This document shows positions 23,209-31,978 of a DNA stretch of 36,282 nucleotides, in pieces. Made by a program: the position numbers and the translations under genes. The notes below the pieces were generated by a model. It ran no database searches. It had not been told where the DNA came from and saw only the letters and a program-made list of their open reading frames with translations. Every line of letters begins with the position of its first letter. The first letter of the stretch is position 1. The DNA lies in contig NZ_FUWU01000032.1 in assembly GCF_900167415.1 (NCBI RefSeq), positions 1 to 36,282 on the forward strand, given 5' to 3'. The DNA comes from Fibrobacter intestinalis. GTDB lineage: Bacteria > Fibrobacterota > Fibrobacteria > Fibrobacterales > Fibrobacteraceae.

Positions 23209-24144
23209 GTGAAACGGATTTTGTGCATACTCTTGATTTGTTCCCATTTTCTTTTCGGGGCGGATTATTTCAAACCGGAAAGGATTTCTCTTCCGATCAA
23301 AATGCAAACTTTGGTCGGAGAAACGGCGATAAACAACGTACTGATGTCCTATTTTTCGGGAACGCATGAAATTGACGTGGATAATATTGGAACCATCGTT
23401 TTGACTGTAAATAATATAGGAATTGACATTCGTGGAAAAGACGATGTGTTTTTGGGCTATGATTTGATACTCGCTCCGAATTTTCTGTCGGAATTGTCAG
23501 ATATCGCTGGTGGCGCGATTCGTGGTGAAATACCGATTCAGGGAGCTGTTTCGCTGCGGGAGCTGCAAGATGCCTACGTCATCGTAATGAATTTAGGCGA
23601 AGTTGTTGATAAAATTTTGGAACACTATCACGTAACAAATGTTTCGATTGTTTCGTCATTAAAGAATTTCTTTTCGCAAACAAATGGGGCGGTAGAACTG
23701 TGGAAACAAAAATACAGCACACTTTTGGATGCCGATGTGAACAAATTGGAAAAGCCTCTGGACTTGGTAATAGCTGAAAAGGAACTTACGTTGTCCATTG
23801 GAGAGGTTGAGGACAATATCTCCCTTGATTTGAAGTTGCTGCTGGAATCGGAGAAACAGTATTTTTGGATTGAAAAAAATGATGTGGATAAATTGGATGT
23901 GACTATTAATTCTAATAAAAATTTTCAGGGATTGACATTGTTTTTAATCTATAACGATTACTCCCCAACTAATTTTACTGGTTTCATTGAATGTCCCAGA
24001 CTCTCCGAAAAAAGTATCCGAACGGTAAATTTAAAAGATGTCTGCGATGATTTCTCGAATATCTCTGCAAAAACCATCAAGATGTTTTTTAAATTAAAAA
24101 GCAAACACGGAGGAATTCTTCAACTGGAGAAAACTTTGAAATGA
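23209..24144 (+). CDS. exported protein of unknown function, partner of the PLAT/TIG protein
   Basis: The protein is 311 residues from a GTG at 23209, three bases after the preceding stop, with AGG at 23200-23202. The signal peptide is MKRILCILLICSHFLFGADY. The mature part has long amphipathic strands (IGTIVLTVNNIGIDIRGKD, LSLDLKLLLES-type) and a helical middle (RELQDAYVIVMNLGEVVDKI ... NVSIVSSLKNFFSQ). No family is recognised. The opening (VGETAINNVLMSYF ... HEIDVDNIG) is weakly like the N-terminal region of the giant protein (GESLQNLLSVYENAG), so both may carry a related lipid-binding-like fold, but this is an impression only. The stop overlaps the next start (ATGA). Confidence 0.65.
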   Translation: MKRILCILLICSHFLFGADYFKPERISLPIKMQTLVGETAINNVLMSYFSGTHEIDVDNIGTIVLTVNNIGIDIRGKDDVFLGYDLILAPNFLSELSDIAGGAIRGEIPIQGAVSLRELQDAYVIVMNLGEVVDKILEHYHVTNVSIVSSLKNFFSQTNGAVELWKQKYSTLLDADVNKLEKPLDLVIAEKELTLSIGEVEDNISLDLKLLLESEKQYFWIEKNDVDKLDVTINSNKNFQGLTLFLIYNDYSPTNFTGFIECPRLSEKSIRTVNLKDVCDDFSNISAKTIKMFFKLKSKHGGILQLEKTLK

Positions 24145-24686
24145 TGCGATATCAATGTTTCTTATTGTTTCTGTTGCTGAATTTACTTTTGGGGCATGCT
24201 AGTGCGGCGGAAAATAAGATTTTCTTGGCGGAAAGTCCGTTGGAACAAAATGCGGAAACTGCCATTGAATGGAATGGCGACAGCGTTCAAATTTACAACA
24301 ATTTAATTGCCGAAGAAAATGATGATTCCCATTATGGTCCAAACGTAGCAGGCATGGTTATCGGTGGGCTTTTGGTGGGAGGCGGAACATTTTTTAGTGT
24401 GGTCGCAGTAAATGCCGCTTCAGATGCCGATTGGCTGTCGGCGGTAGGTGCCGGCTTATTTACGGCAGCTTCCGTTCCTTTTTATCTGGTCGGCCTTCCC
24501 GTTTTCCTATACAATACATATAAATTTGCTGTTCGCAAAGGCCATGCGAATCGGCGAGACGAATACATCGATGCCCTCAAGCGTTACAAGGAACGGCAGC
24601 GCGAAAGTTCCGTGGAATGGATGCTTGTGCCGTCGGTGGATTTGGCGAATGCGGGCGGTGGGCTGAATTTGCTCGTGGCGTTTTGA
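24141..24686 (+). CDS. small membrane protein, paralog 2 of 3
   Basis: The protein is 181 residues; ATG overlaps the previous TGA by four bases, so translation is coupled. Signal peptide MMRYQCFLLFLLLNLLLGHASAAE. NLIAEENDDSHYGPNVAGMV and two hydrophobic segments (VIGGLLVGGGTFFSVVAVNA; SVPFYLVGLPVFLYNTYKF) match paralog 1 nearly residue for residue, and the last 50 residues are almost identical. The first 50 residues of the mature part differ between copies. The role is unknown; the co-transcription with the PLAT/TIG gene suggests an envelope assembly or anchoring function. Confidence 0.7.
   Translation: MMRYQCFLLFLLLNLLLGHASAAENKIFLAESPLEQNAETAIEWNGDSVQIYNNLIAEENDDSHYGPNVAGMVIGGLLVGGGTFFSVVAVNAASDADWLSAVGAGLFTAASVPFYLVGLPVFLYNTYKFAVRKGHANRRDEYIDALKRYKERQRESSVEWMLVPSVDLANAGGGLNLLVAF
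24534..24686 (+). repeat. 153-bp 3' cassette, copy 2
   Basis: Same 153-bp 3' end as 19187-19339 and 25093-25245, differing by scattered single bases. Confidence 0.85.
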
Positions 24687-24693
24687 GGAATGA

Positions 24694-25245
24694 ATGATGC
24701 GGAATAAAGTGCTATTCTTTTTGCTGCTGAATTTGCTTTGGGGAACCGCTTATGCGGAGGATATCTCTTTGGCGAATGGGGAGCTTCCATTGACGTCGAA
24801 TAGAAAATTTTCGGCTGTCGTAAAAGATGACAGTTTGGCTATTTACCATGCTTTAATTACCGAAGAAAATTTGAATGCCGATTACCGTCCAAATGTGACC
24901 GGCATTGTTTTCGGAAGCGTTTATGTTGGGCTTGGGACTGGATTTTTGGGGGGAGGAATCGGCGTACTTAATGCCTCTTTCGCCAACAAGAGCGTTCATC
25001 GTGTTCTTGGAACGACATTTATCGTCGTCGCCATTCCGTTTTATCTGGTCGGCCTTCCTATCCTGATTTCTAACATCTATGAGTATAGCGTACGCAAAGG
25101 CCATGCGAACCGCCGTGACGAATACATCGACGCCCTCAAGCGTTACAAGGAACGGCAGCGCGAAAGTTCTGTGGAATGGATACTTATGCCGTCGGTGGAT
25201 TTGGCGAATGCGGGCGGCGGGCTGAATTTGCTCGTGGCGTTTTGA
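24694..25245 (+). CDS. small membrane protein, paralog 3 of 3
   Basis: The protein is 183 residues; GAGGA (24685-24689) overlaps the previous stop. Either of two consecutive ATG codons (24694 or 24697) may be used. Signal peptide MRNKVLFFLLLNLLWGTAYAED. This is the most diverged copy in the middle: LITEENLNADYRPNVTGIVF, GLGTGFLGGGIGVLNASF and VVAIPFYLVGLPILISNIYEY, but the tail from RKGHANRR onward is the same as in the others. It ends the locus and faces hrpB, which is convergent 21 bases away. Confidence 0.7.
   Translation: MMRNKVLFFLLLNLLWGTAYAEDISLANGELPLTSNRKFSAVVKDDSLAIYHALITEENLNADYRPNVTGIVFGSVYVGLGTGFLGGGIGVLNASFANKSVHRVLGTTFIVVAIPFYLVGLPILISNIYEYSVRKGHANRRDEYIDALKRYKERQRESSVEWILMPSVDLANAGGGLNLLVAF
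25093..25245 (+). repeat. 153-bp 3' cassette, copy 3
   Basis: Third copy of the 3' cassette, directly 3' of copy 2 by one gene length. The identity contrasts with strong divergence just upstream of 25093. Confidence 0.85.
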
Positions 25246-25252
25246 GGAGGAA

Positions 25253-25265
25253 AAGCCGCCGGCTT
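25253..25265 (+). terminator. weak hairpin between convergent genes
   Basis: AAGCC-GCC-GGCTT forms a 5-bp stem between the stops of paralog 3 (25245) and hrpB (25267). AT-rich bases follow, but there is no long T run. It may serve as a two-way terminator. Confidence 0.3.
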
Positions 25266-25266
25266 A

Positions 25267-27735
25267 TTAAAGAACGTTTTCCGGCCAAGGATGCTTCGGG
25301 TAGCGGCCCCGGAGTTCTTTTCGCAATTGCGGGTAGGTGTTTTGCCAAAAGCCGGTGAGGTCCCAGGTTTTTTGCGCCGTGCGAAAATTCGGAGCTAGAA
25401 TGTCGTAGCGCACTTTGACTTTGCCTTGCGCAATCGTGTGTTCTCCGCGAAAAGGAAGAAAGTCCTCGATGCGGGCGGATAGTTCGACCGGTGAATTTTC
25501 CGCATAATGGTAATGCGCTCGCTTTCCATTGGGGAGAGTCAGAGAATTGGGAAACATTTTTTCAAGCCATCCCATCATGTTTTCACCAAAGTATTCTTTC
25601 ATTTTTTTGCGGAAGCGTTCTGCGGAAAGATCCCGCATAAGAAAAATACCGTCGAAAAAATCTTCGGTGACGATTTCCACATCTTCGTCATTCCAACTCG
25701 GCAAATCAAATTCCGGAAAATTTTCGGCGGCGAGTTTCATTTTGCAGAGCAGCGTCTTGTTTTCATCGTCCATCCACAAGTGAGAAAGGTTTTCCCTTTT
25801 GTGCCTTTCCATCCAAGTGCTTGCCGTCAAATCCTTGAGCTTTTTCAGAATCTCGGGACCGGCTTCTTGCGGCTGGATTTCTTTGCGGGAAATTTCCACT
25901 CCATTCCGAATGCGAATTTCAACGCCGATATAACGCTCTTGCCCAGAACGCCATAAAAGTTCATATCGCAACTCGGCGTTTTCGGTTTCTAAAAAGCGGG
26001 ACGGCACGGGAATGTAAAGGCTCGCGCGCATTTCGGATTTTTGCGCAGAATTTGTACGTAAAAGATGGAAGACGAGAATAGCGTCGGCATTTTCTACTTG
26101 AGATGGCGGCAAAGGAAAAATGTCGCTGGGCGTTTTGTAGGCGTTGCCGCTTTTTATAGCGAGGGACCCGGGAAACGCTTTCAGGAGCATTTGAGTGGTA
26201 TCGTCTTGGGAATCGGGCTGTAAGCGGTGAGCGTCTTTGCTCTGGGCGTATTCTTGCAACCGTTTAAATGCCAGTCGGATTTCACGCGGAAGGCTGTTTT
26301 CTTTGGCGAGCAAGGATTGCGCCAGCTCCATGGCGTTGCGGGGAAAATGCTCTTTGGCCGAAACCTCTTCGGAATCCAGAACGGCGAACAGCGCGAGGGT
26401 GAGCGGAGAAAGCTTCTGCGCTTCGGAATAGGCTTTTGCGAGAGACAAATCGTTTAAGGGAATGTCCAGAACTTTTTCGCCCAGCGGGGAAATGTTGCCG
26501 TCGGCATCGATAAATCTGTTGTTCTGCAATTCGGCGAATGCTTTTTCGGCGAGTACTTTTTCGGGCTTTGTCGGAAGCGGCAACTCGGAAAAATGGCAAG
26601 AAGAATGCTTGGCTAGAGCGGCGACTTTTAAAAGGATAGGCTTCAAATCGCTCTTGAGAATTTCGGGAACGATGCCTTTGGGAAAAGTGCTTTCTTCCCG
26701 TTCGCTCCACAGGCGGATGCACACGCCTTGCTGTGTACGGCCCGCGCGTCCCGTACGTTGAACGGCGTTTTGCAGGCTGATTCTGCCGAGTTTTAAAATG
26801 TTTTTGTTTTGTGTGGGCAAAAATTCGGTCGCCCGTTCCAAGCCGGAATCGATAACGCCGGAAACGTTTGGAATGGTCAGGCTCGTTTCGGCGATGTTGG
26901 TCGAAAGTACGATTCTCGGGGTGTCCGAGTGAACAAAAATTTTGCGTTCCTCGTTTTTATTTTGGCCGCCGAAGAGTTCCAGAATCGGAACTTTTCCATA
27001 TCCGAACGCTTCGTTCAAATGGCGATGTACGGAAGAAATTTCTCCTTTTCCCGGCAAAAAAACGAGTGTCGTTTTCCAGACTCCGTTCCGCTCCAGCGTG
27101 CGCAACGCTTTTTCCACATTCTTTCCCAGCGGTGTGCCGAAGGGGGATTCCTGATGGAGAATTTGTACGGGAAAACCCGGTCGCCCGACTTGTAGGCACG
27201 GCACTTGGAGAATTTCTTCGAGTTCTTTCCGGTTCAATTCGGCGGAAAGTACGGCGATTCGCGGAGCTAGTTCCGGCTTTGCTTTTTGCAATGCCAAAAA
27301 ATAGGCGAGTAGTAGGTCCATTTCCGCGCGCCTTTCGTGAAATTCGTCAAAGACGATCCAGTCGAATTTTTCGTTCTGGTGCAAGACGGATTGCAAAAAA
27401 CTGCCGTAGGTCGTGTAGAGGATTTTTGTCTTGTCGGAGAGTTTGCTTTCAAAACGGATTTTGTATCCGACGGTTGTGCCTTCTGGCGTTTCAGTCAATT
27501 GGGCAAGGAACCCGGAAAGACTCGTCGCTGCTAAACGTCTCGGCTCCAGAACGACGATTTTGGATTTTGTCGCTTCTGAATTTTCTTTTCCATCGGCAAG
27601 AAGCCAGGGGATTAAAGTGGATTTTCCTGAACCGGTCGGCGCGGTTAGCAAGAGATTTTTCCCTTTGGCTATTTCGGAACGAATAACTTCGGCACTTTCG
27701 TAAAGAGGAAGCGTGCGGAATGTGGAGATACCCAT
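25267..27735 (-). CDS. hrpB: ATP-dependent helicase HrpB (DEAH/RHA family)
   Basis: The protein is 822 residues, the usual HrpB length. Walker A PTGSGKST at 33-40; DEFH at 130-133 within IVFDEFHERRAEMD; motif III LSAELN; motif V LSTNIAETSLTIPNVSGVID; motif VI QRTGRAGR. The C-terminal HrpB-specific region ends with DLTGFWQNTYPQLRKELRGR-YPKHPWPE, diagnostic for this family. HrpB is a DEAH-box RNA helicase-like ATPase whose cellular role is poorly defined in most bacteria. It starts nine bases after the stop of the small membrane-protein gene on the same strand, so the two are probably co-transcribed. Confidence 0.93.
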   Translation of the reverse strand: MGISTFRTLPLYESAEVIRSEIAKGKNLLLTAPTGSGKSTLIPWLLADGKENSEATKSKIVVLEPRRLAATSLSGFLAQLTETPEGTTVGYKIRFESKLSDKTKILYTTYGSFLQSVLHQNEKFDWIVFDEFHERRAEMDLLLAYFLALQKAKPELAPRIAVLSAELNRKELEEILQVPCLQVGRPGFPVQILHQESPFGTPLGKNVEKALRTLERNGVWKTTLVFLPGKGEISSVHRHLNEAFGYGKVPILELFGGQNKNEERKIFVHSDTPRIVLSTNIAETSLTIPNVSGVIDSGLERATEFLPTQNKNILKLGRISLQNAVQRTGRAGRTQQGVCIRLWSEREESTFPKGIVPEILKSDLKPILLKVAALAKHSSCHFSELPLPTKPEKVLAEKAFAELQNNRFIDADGNISPLGEKVLDIPLNDLSLAKAYSEAQKLSPLTLALFAVLDSEEVSAKEHFPRNAMELAQSLLAKENSLPREIRLAFKRLQEYAQSKDAHRLQPDSQDDTTQMLLKAFPGSLAIKSGNAYKTPSDIFPLPPSQVENADAILVFHLLRTNSAQKSEMRASLYIPVPSRFLETENAELRYELLWRSGQERYIGVEIRIRNGVEISRKEIQPQEAGPEILKKLKDLTASTWMERHKRENLSHLWMDDENKTLLCKMKLAAENFPEFDLPSWNDEDVEIVTEDFFDGIFLMRDLSAERFRKKMKEYFGENMMGWLEKMFPNSLTLPNGKRAHYHYAENSPVELSARIEDFLPFRGEHTIAQGKVKVRYDILAPNFRTAQKTWDLTGFWQNTYPQLRKELRGRYPKHPWPENVL

Positions 27736-27744
27736 GAATTAAGA

Positions 27745-28212
27745 TCAGCGGGGGTAGCGCAAATGTTCGGCGGTCGCCTTGTCTTTGTAAGGCCAGTGGG
27801 CGTTTTTCTTGTCCTTGTCCAGCATCAGATTTGTCAAGCGCCGTTGAAGCCCCGCTTCCGTTTTGCAGAAAAAGTAAACGACCTTGTTTTCTTTGGCGAT
27901 GTAGAAAGAGGCGGCCTTGTATTTCATCTTGTAAACGTTCCGGAATGTCATGATATTTTCCCGCTTGGGAATGACTCGCCCGTTTTTGATTTCGCAGACG
28001 ACGTCGGCATCGGCAAGCATCGCTTTTCCGGCATGAAGCACGAATTCCAGATTGGGAGCCGTATTCTTTTTAATGGTTTCCAAATCAAAAGCTCCACCGC
28101 CTTCTTTGATGACTCTGCGCACGGCTCGAATGGCGGCGAAAATCACGACAAGGACGACCAAAATGAGAAGAACCCACCAGTAATTGGCAAAAAAATCGGC
28201 AACTTGGGACAT
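27745..28212 (-). CDS. small membrane-anchored protein, unknown function
   Basis: The protein is 155 residues from an ATG at 28212, preceded by GAGG. One membrane segment spans about residues 13-29 (WVLLILVVLVVIFAAIR). A soluble, basic domain follows with FVLHAGKAMLADADVVCEIK, RENIMTFRNVYKMKYKAASFYIAKENKVVYFFCKTEAGLQ and a Lys-rich C-terminus ending RYPR. The domain is not recognised. An upstream extension to 28305 is unlikely because it would run through the shared promoter region. Divergent from speA, with its own box at 28241-28253. Confidence 0.65.
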   Translation of the reverse strand: MSQVADFFANYWWVLLILVVLVVIFAAIRAVRRVIKEGGGAFDLETIKKNTAPNLEFVLHAGKAMLADADVVCEIKNGRVIPKRENIMTFRNVYKMKYKAASFYIAKENKVVYFFCKTEAGLQRRLTNLMLDKDKKNAHWPYKDKATAEHLRYPR

Positions 28213-28240
28213 AAGACCTCGTAAAGTAAAATTCTCGCCG

Positions 28241-28253
28241 TAAAATAGAAAAA
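28241..28253 (-). promoter_or_regulatory. promoter-like box TTTTTCTATTTTA, minus strand
   Basis: Ends 28 bases before the start at 28212. It is head-to-head with the speA box, with 19 bases between them. Confidence 0.4.
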
Positions 28254-28272
28254 TAACTCGGATTGTTTTTAC

Positions 28273-28287
28273 TTTTTCTATTTTTGC
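28273..28287 (+). promoter_or_regulatory. promoter-like box TTTTTCTATTTTTGC before speA
   Basis: TATTTTTG is an exact match to the Bacteroidota -7 pattern TAnnTTTG. It ends 35 bases before the speA ATG, and GAGG occurs between them. Confidence 0.45.
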
Positions 28288-28322
28288 TTGCAATTTCATA
28301 ACCAAAGAGGTGCTCTTACGAA

Positions 28323-30224
28323 ATGAAAACTTGGCGTATCGACGATTCTCGCGATTTGTATAATATCCGCGGATGGGGAATCAATTATTTCGACATCAAC
28401 GAAGAGGGACACGCTACGGTTTGTCCACTTCGCACGAAAGGTCCTTCGATAGATCTTTTCAAGTTGGTTCAGGAATTGGATCTTTTGGATATGCCCGCTC
28501 CGATTCTTTTGCGTTTCCCGGACATTCTCGATATGCGCATTGAAAAAATCAACGAGTGCTTCAACAAGTCGATTCAGGAATACGGATTCAAAGGCTCGTT
28601 TTACGATGTGTTTCCCATCAAGGTGAATCAGCAGCGAGCGGTTTTAGAAGAAGTCGTGCGCCACGGTAAAAAGTTCAACATCGGACTGGAAGCGGGATCC
28701 AAACCGGAACTTCATGCGGTTCTGGCGAATATGGACAATCCGAATGCGCTGATTATATGCAACGGCTATAAGGACGAAGATTTTATCGAATTGGCGTTGC
28801 TCGCGCAAAAGATGGGAAAGAACATCTACGTCGTTGTGGAAAAAATAACCGAACTCCCGATGATTATTGAAATTTCCCGGCGCATCGGCGTCAAGCCGAA
28901 TATCGGGCTTCGCATTAAGCTGGCGTCTAGCGGTCAAGGGAAATGGGAGGAGTCCGGCGGATACAACAGCAAGTTTGGGCTGAGCAGTTCGGAACTTCTC
29001 AATGCGATGGACTTGATTCGCCAAGAGAATATGTGCGACTGCGTCAAGCTTATCCATTGTCATCTCGGCAGCCAGATTACGAACATCCGAAAAATCAAAT
29101 CCGGCTTGCGGGAAATTTCGGAATTTTATGTGCAGCTGAAACAGCTTGGAATGGGAGTCGAATTTGTGGATGTCGGCGGGGGACTTGGTGTCGATTATGA
29201 TGGCAGCCGCAGTGCGGCGACAGGCTCCGTAAATTACTCCATTCAGGAATACGCTAACGACATTGTCTATTCCATTTTTGAATCCAGCGAAAAATTTTCG
29301 TTGCCGCATCCGAATGTGATTGCGGAAACGGGGCGTGCCCTTTCGGCGCACCATTCCGTTCTGGTGTTCAATGTACTGGAAACCGCTGGACCCGAATTTT
29401 TTGAAGACGGCAATTACGATATTCCCGAAGGTGCCGCCGATTCCATAAAAGATCTTTACGCCATTTTGAAAAATCTGAACGTTCGGAACCTGCTGGAAAA
29501 CTGGCATGACGCTTTGCAGATCAACGACGATATTCTTTCGGGTTTCCGGGTGGGCGGGGCGGTGGATTTGAAAACGCGAGCGCTGGCGGAACGTCTTTTT
29601 TGGAGCATCGCCCGGCGCGTGCACGAATTGTCCCGGGAGTTGCGCCACTCTCCGATGGAACTTGCCGAATTGCCGCGGCTTTTGGCCCGAAAATACTTCT
29701 GCAATTTTTCGCTGTTCCAGAGCTTACCGGACAGCTGGGCGATAGATCAGATTTTTCCGATTATGCCCATTCAGCGTTTGAACGAGGCTCCGACAGTCGA
29801 TGCGACTCTTCAGGATATCACCTGCGATTCCGATGGGAAAATCGATATGTTCGTCAGTGGCGACGGGGTCTCGCGAACTCTTCCCGTGCACAATTTAAAA
29901 CCCGGAGAGCCTTATTATCTGGCGGTTTATTTGGTGGGCGCTTACCAGGAAATTCTGGGCGATTTGCACAATCTTTTTGGGGATACGAATGCGGTGCATG
30001 TCGTCTGCGATGGCGACGGCTATCGCTTTGACCAGATGATTGACGGGGAATCCGTTGAAGATGTTTTGGACTATGTGAATTTTAGCGACAAGGCGTTGGT
30101 TCGCACCATGGAAAACTGGGTTTCTACTTCCGTCAAGGAAGGAAAAATCTCTCTTCAGGAAGGCAAGGAATTTTTGAACATCTATCGTTCAGGTCTTTAC
30201 GGCTACACCTATTTGGAAGAGTAG
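28323..30224 (+). CDS. speA: biosynthetic arginine decarboxylase
   Basis: The protein is 633 residues, the family's normal length. It is a PLP enzyme converting arginine to agmatine, the first step of the agmatine route to putrescine. It opens MKTWRIDDSRDLYNIRGWG as in other SpeA proteins. The PLP Lys is K100 in VFPIKVNQQR; HCHLGSQ and DVGGGLGVDYDG are alanine-racemase-fold barrel motifs, followed by ETGRALSAHHSVL. ITCDSDGKID (Cys501) is the C-terminal-domain active-site motif that completes the partner subunit's site. Intact. It is divergent from the 27745-28212 gene across a shared promoter region. Confidence 0.96.
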   Translation: MKTWRIDDSRDLYNIRGWGINYFDINEEGHATVCPLRTKGPSIDLFKLVQELDLLDMPAPILLRFPDILDMRIEKINECFNKSIQEYGFKGSFYDVFPIKVNQQRAVLEEVVRHGKKFNIGLEAGSKPELHAVLANMDNPNALIICNGYKDEDFIELALLAQKMGKNIYVVVEKITELPMIIEISRRIGVKPNIGLRIKLASSGQGKWEESGGYNSKFGLSSSELLNAMDLIRQENMCDCVKLIHCHLGSQITNIRKIKSGLREISEFYVQLKQLGMGVEFVDVGGGLGVDYDGSRSAATGSVNYSIQEYANDIVYSIFESSEKFSLPHPNVIAETGRALSAHHSVLVFNVLETAGPEFFEDGNYDIPEGAADSIKDLYAILKNLNVRNLLENWHDALQINDDILSGFRVGGAVDLKTRALAERLFWSIARRVHELSRELRHSPMELAELPRLLARKYFCNFSLFQSLPDSWAIDQIFPIMPIQRLNEAPTVDATLQDITCDSDGKIDMFVSGDGVSRTLPVHNLKPGEPYYLAVYLVGAYQEILGDLHNLFGDTNAVHVVCDGDGYRFDQMIDGESVEDVLDYVNFSDKALVRTMENWVSTSVKEGKISLQEGKEFLNIYRSGLYGYTYLEE

Positions 30225-30372
30225 GTGTTTGTTCGAATTGCCGAACCGCTGCAAATTTTGGAAAGTTTTTTTCGTCGCTCATTTTGATGGGCGAAAAGCG
30301 TTTTGCTTTTTTGCCCGTTCTTCGATTTTTATAAAATCGACGGCTCGAAATTTATCTATTTTCCCGCTCGGC

Positions 30373-31476
30373 ATGCCGTTTTTCAAAAAAATAATCGCTC
30401 TCTGTTTTTTCTGGATGTCGTTGGCGTCTGCGGACGTGGCAATTTTTTCGCAGGACACCATTTCTATGGACACCAGTCGGCAGCAAAAATTCCAGCGTTA
30501 TTCGACGGTTCCTGTTATTGGCTACACCGAAGAAACCCGGATGCAGCTGGGCGCGATGATTCTTTTCTTTTTAAAGCCCGACGAGATCGATGGAAAGGTT
30601 CCGGAAATCGGCGTAACCGCTTATGGGTCTTCCCGCGGGCAATTTCAGTTTACGCTAGAACCCTATTTTTATTTCTGCCGCGACAAAATAAGCCTCTGGT
30701 TCGATTTGGAATACCAGGACTGGTTCGCGAGCTATTTCGGGCGGGGAAACTCTCCCGACATTGACGAGTTTACCAATTACAATCGCAAGAAACTCTATTT
30801 CGGAGCCAAGGTAGAATCTCGGCTAGGTCTTCCCGATTATTTGAAATACGGCTTGGAATTGCATATCGAAAGTTCGGAAATCGATTTTAAAAAGAGCAGC
30901 TCCATGCCGCTTCCGGATCCGCATTCGGGAAATCGCAATGGCGTGGGCTACCTGTTAGGCTTGGATACGCGGGACAATACGAATTGGACGCAGCACGGCT
31001 ATTTAATCGAGTGGAAACAGATTTTTTTCAGCGATCAGCTGGGCGATTATTCCTTTGACAAGATGACTTTGGATATGCGGGCCTATACGATTTTGCCGTT
31101 TAGGACGACGGCGGCTTTTGGTTTCCTGTGGCAACGGGCGAATGGGGACGTCCCCTTTGATATGCTTGCCGGTTCCGATGGAATCAAGCGTTTTCGCGGA
31201 GTGGAAAGCCTGTATTTTGGCGATAACCAGGCGGTGATTTTGCAATCGGAAATCCGAAAGTATTTCGGCTGGCTTTTGGGCGGACACGTGTTTGTGGAAA
31301 GCGGAAAGGCGGGTGCCTATTTCAGCGAACTCATGCGGAATGAATGGCATCGTTCTGTAGGAGCCGGGGCGCTTCTCGCCTTGAATAAGAATGAACGCCT
31401 CTTTGCCCGCGCAGATGTTTCGTGGATTGATTTTGACCATATCGGGCTTTCTTTCTACGTTCGACAAGCCTTTTAA
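30373..31476 (+). CDS. Omp85/BamA-type surface antigen (D15) beta-barrel without POTRA domains
   Basis: The protein is 367 residues from the ATG at 30373, which places a signal peptide (MPFFKKIIALCFFWMSLASA) at the N-terminus. The frame is open back to 30229, but that extension is not signal-like. Strand pairs run throughout. GYLLGLDTRDNTNWTQHGYLIEW and IKRFRGVESLYFGDNQAVILQSEIRKYF match the bacterial surface antigen barrel, the latter containing the [VR]-R-G loop motif of Omp85 proteins. It ends in a Phe (FYVRQAF) as outer-membrane barrels do. No POTRA repeats precede it. It sits 148 bases after speA and 12 bases before the thioesterase. Confidence 0.75.
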   Translation: MPFFKKIIALCFFWMSLASADVAIFSQDTISMDTSRQQKFQRYSTVPVIGYTEETRMQLGAMILFFLKPDEIDGKVPEIGVTAYGSSRGQFQFTLEPYFYFCRDKISLWFDLEYQDWFASYFGRGNSPDIDEFTNYNRKKLYFGAKVESRLGLPDYLKYGLELHIESSEIDFKKSSSMPLPDPHSGNRNGVGYLLGLDTRDNTNWTQHGYLIEWKQIFFSDQLGDYSFDKMTLDMRAYTILPFRTTAAFGFLWQRANGDVPFDMLAGSDGIKRFRGVESLYFGDNQAVILQSEIRKYFGWLLGGHVFVESGKAGAYFSELMRNEWHRSVGAGALLALNKNERLFARADVSWIDFDHIGLSFYVRQAF

Positions 31477-31488
31477 TCGGGAGGAAAT

Positions 31489-31902
31489 GTGGAAATTTGT
31501 CGCTATCGTTCCACCAGCCAAATCGAAGTTCGCTATGCGGAAACGGACCAGATGGGCGTCGTGCACCATTCGGTTTATGCCGTCTGGTTTGAAAAGGCGC
31601 GGACGGATTTTTTCAAGCAGATCGGTTCGACTTATGCGGATGTCGAAAAGGAGGGCTTTGTGTGTCCCGTTCTGGAATTGAACGTCCGGTATCGGAACCC
31701 AACGCATTACGGGGACGTGGTGAATATTGAAACGACTTTGGAACGCATTGGGCATCTGCATTTTCGTTTTCGCTATCGGATTGATGTTGCTGGCAATTTG
31801 TGCACTACCGGCACGACTTTGCACTGCTTTTTGAAAGACGGCAAGCCGACTTGTGAATTGCCCGTTCAGGTTTCCCTGTTCTTTCCGCCCAACGACAAGT
31901 AG
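31489..31902 (+). CDS. hotdog-fold acyl-CoA/ACP thioesterase (YbgC / 4-hydroxybenzoyl-CoA thioesterase family)
   Basis: The protein is 137 residues from a GTG at 31489, with GGGAGG at 31479-31484. The ATG two bases earlier is in another frame. Signature RYAETDQMGVVHHSVYAVWFEKAR, where D20 matches the catalytic Asp of the family. It then has YADVEKEGFVCPVLELNVRY and the strand HLHFRFRYRID. The likely reaction is hydrolysis of an acyl or aryl thioester from CoA or ACP. With an ACP, ketosynthases, FabG and FabZ next to it, it probably releases or edits intermediates of that pathway, as thioesterases do in aryl-polyene clusters. Confidence 0.85.
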   Translation: MEICRYRSTSQIEVRYAETDQMGVVHHSVYAVWFEKARTDFFKQIGSTYADVEKEGFVCPVLELNVRYRNPTHYGDVVNIETTLERIGHLHFRFRYRIDVAGNLCTTGTTLHCFLKDGKPTCELPVQVSLFFPPNDK

Positions 31903-31978
31903 CGTTGTTATGGCTTTATCGTTATTTGTTGCCGATTATCGCTTAATATTTGGGCGAAATACCTTTTTATCTTTAAAA

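Noticed and set aside
28644-29648. 334-residue minus-strand frame
   Set aside because: Antisense to speA; composition is typical of a shadow frame.
30229-30372. N-terminal extension of the Omp85-type barrel
   Set aside because: It would bury the signal peptide that begins at 30373.
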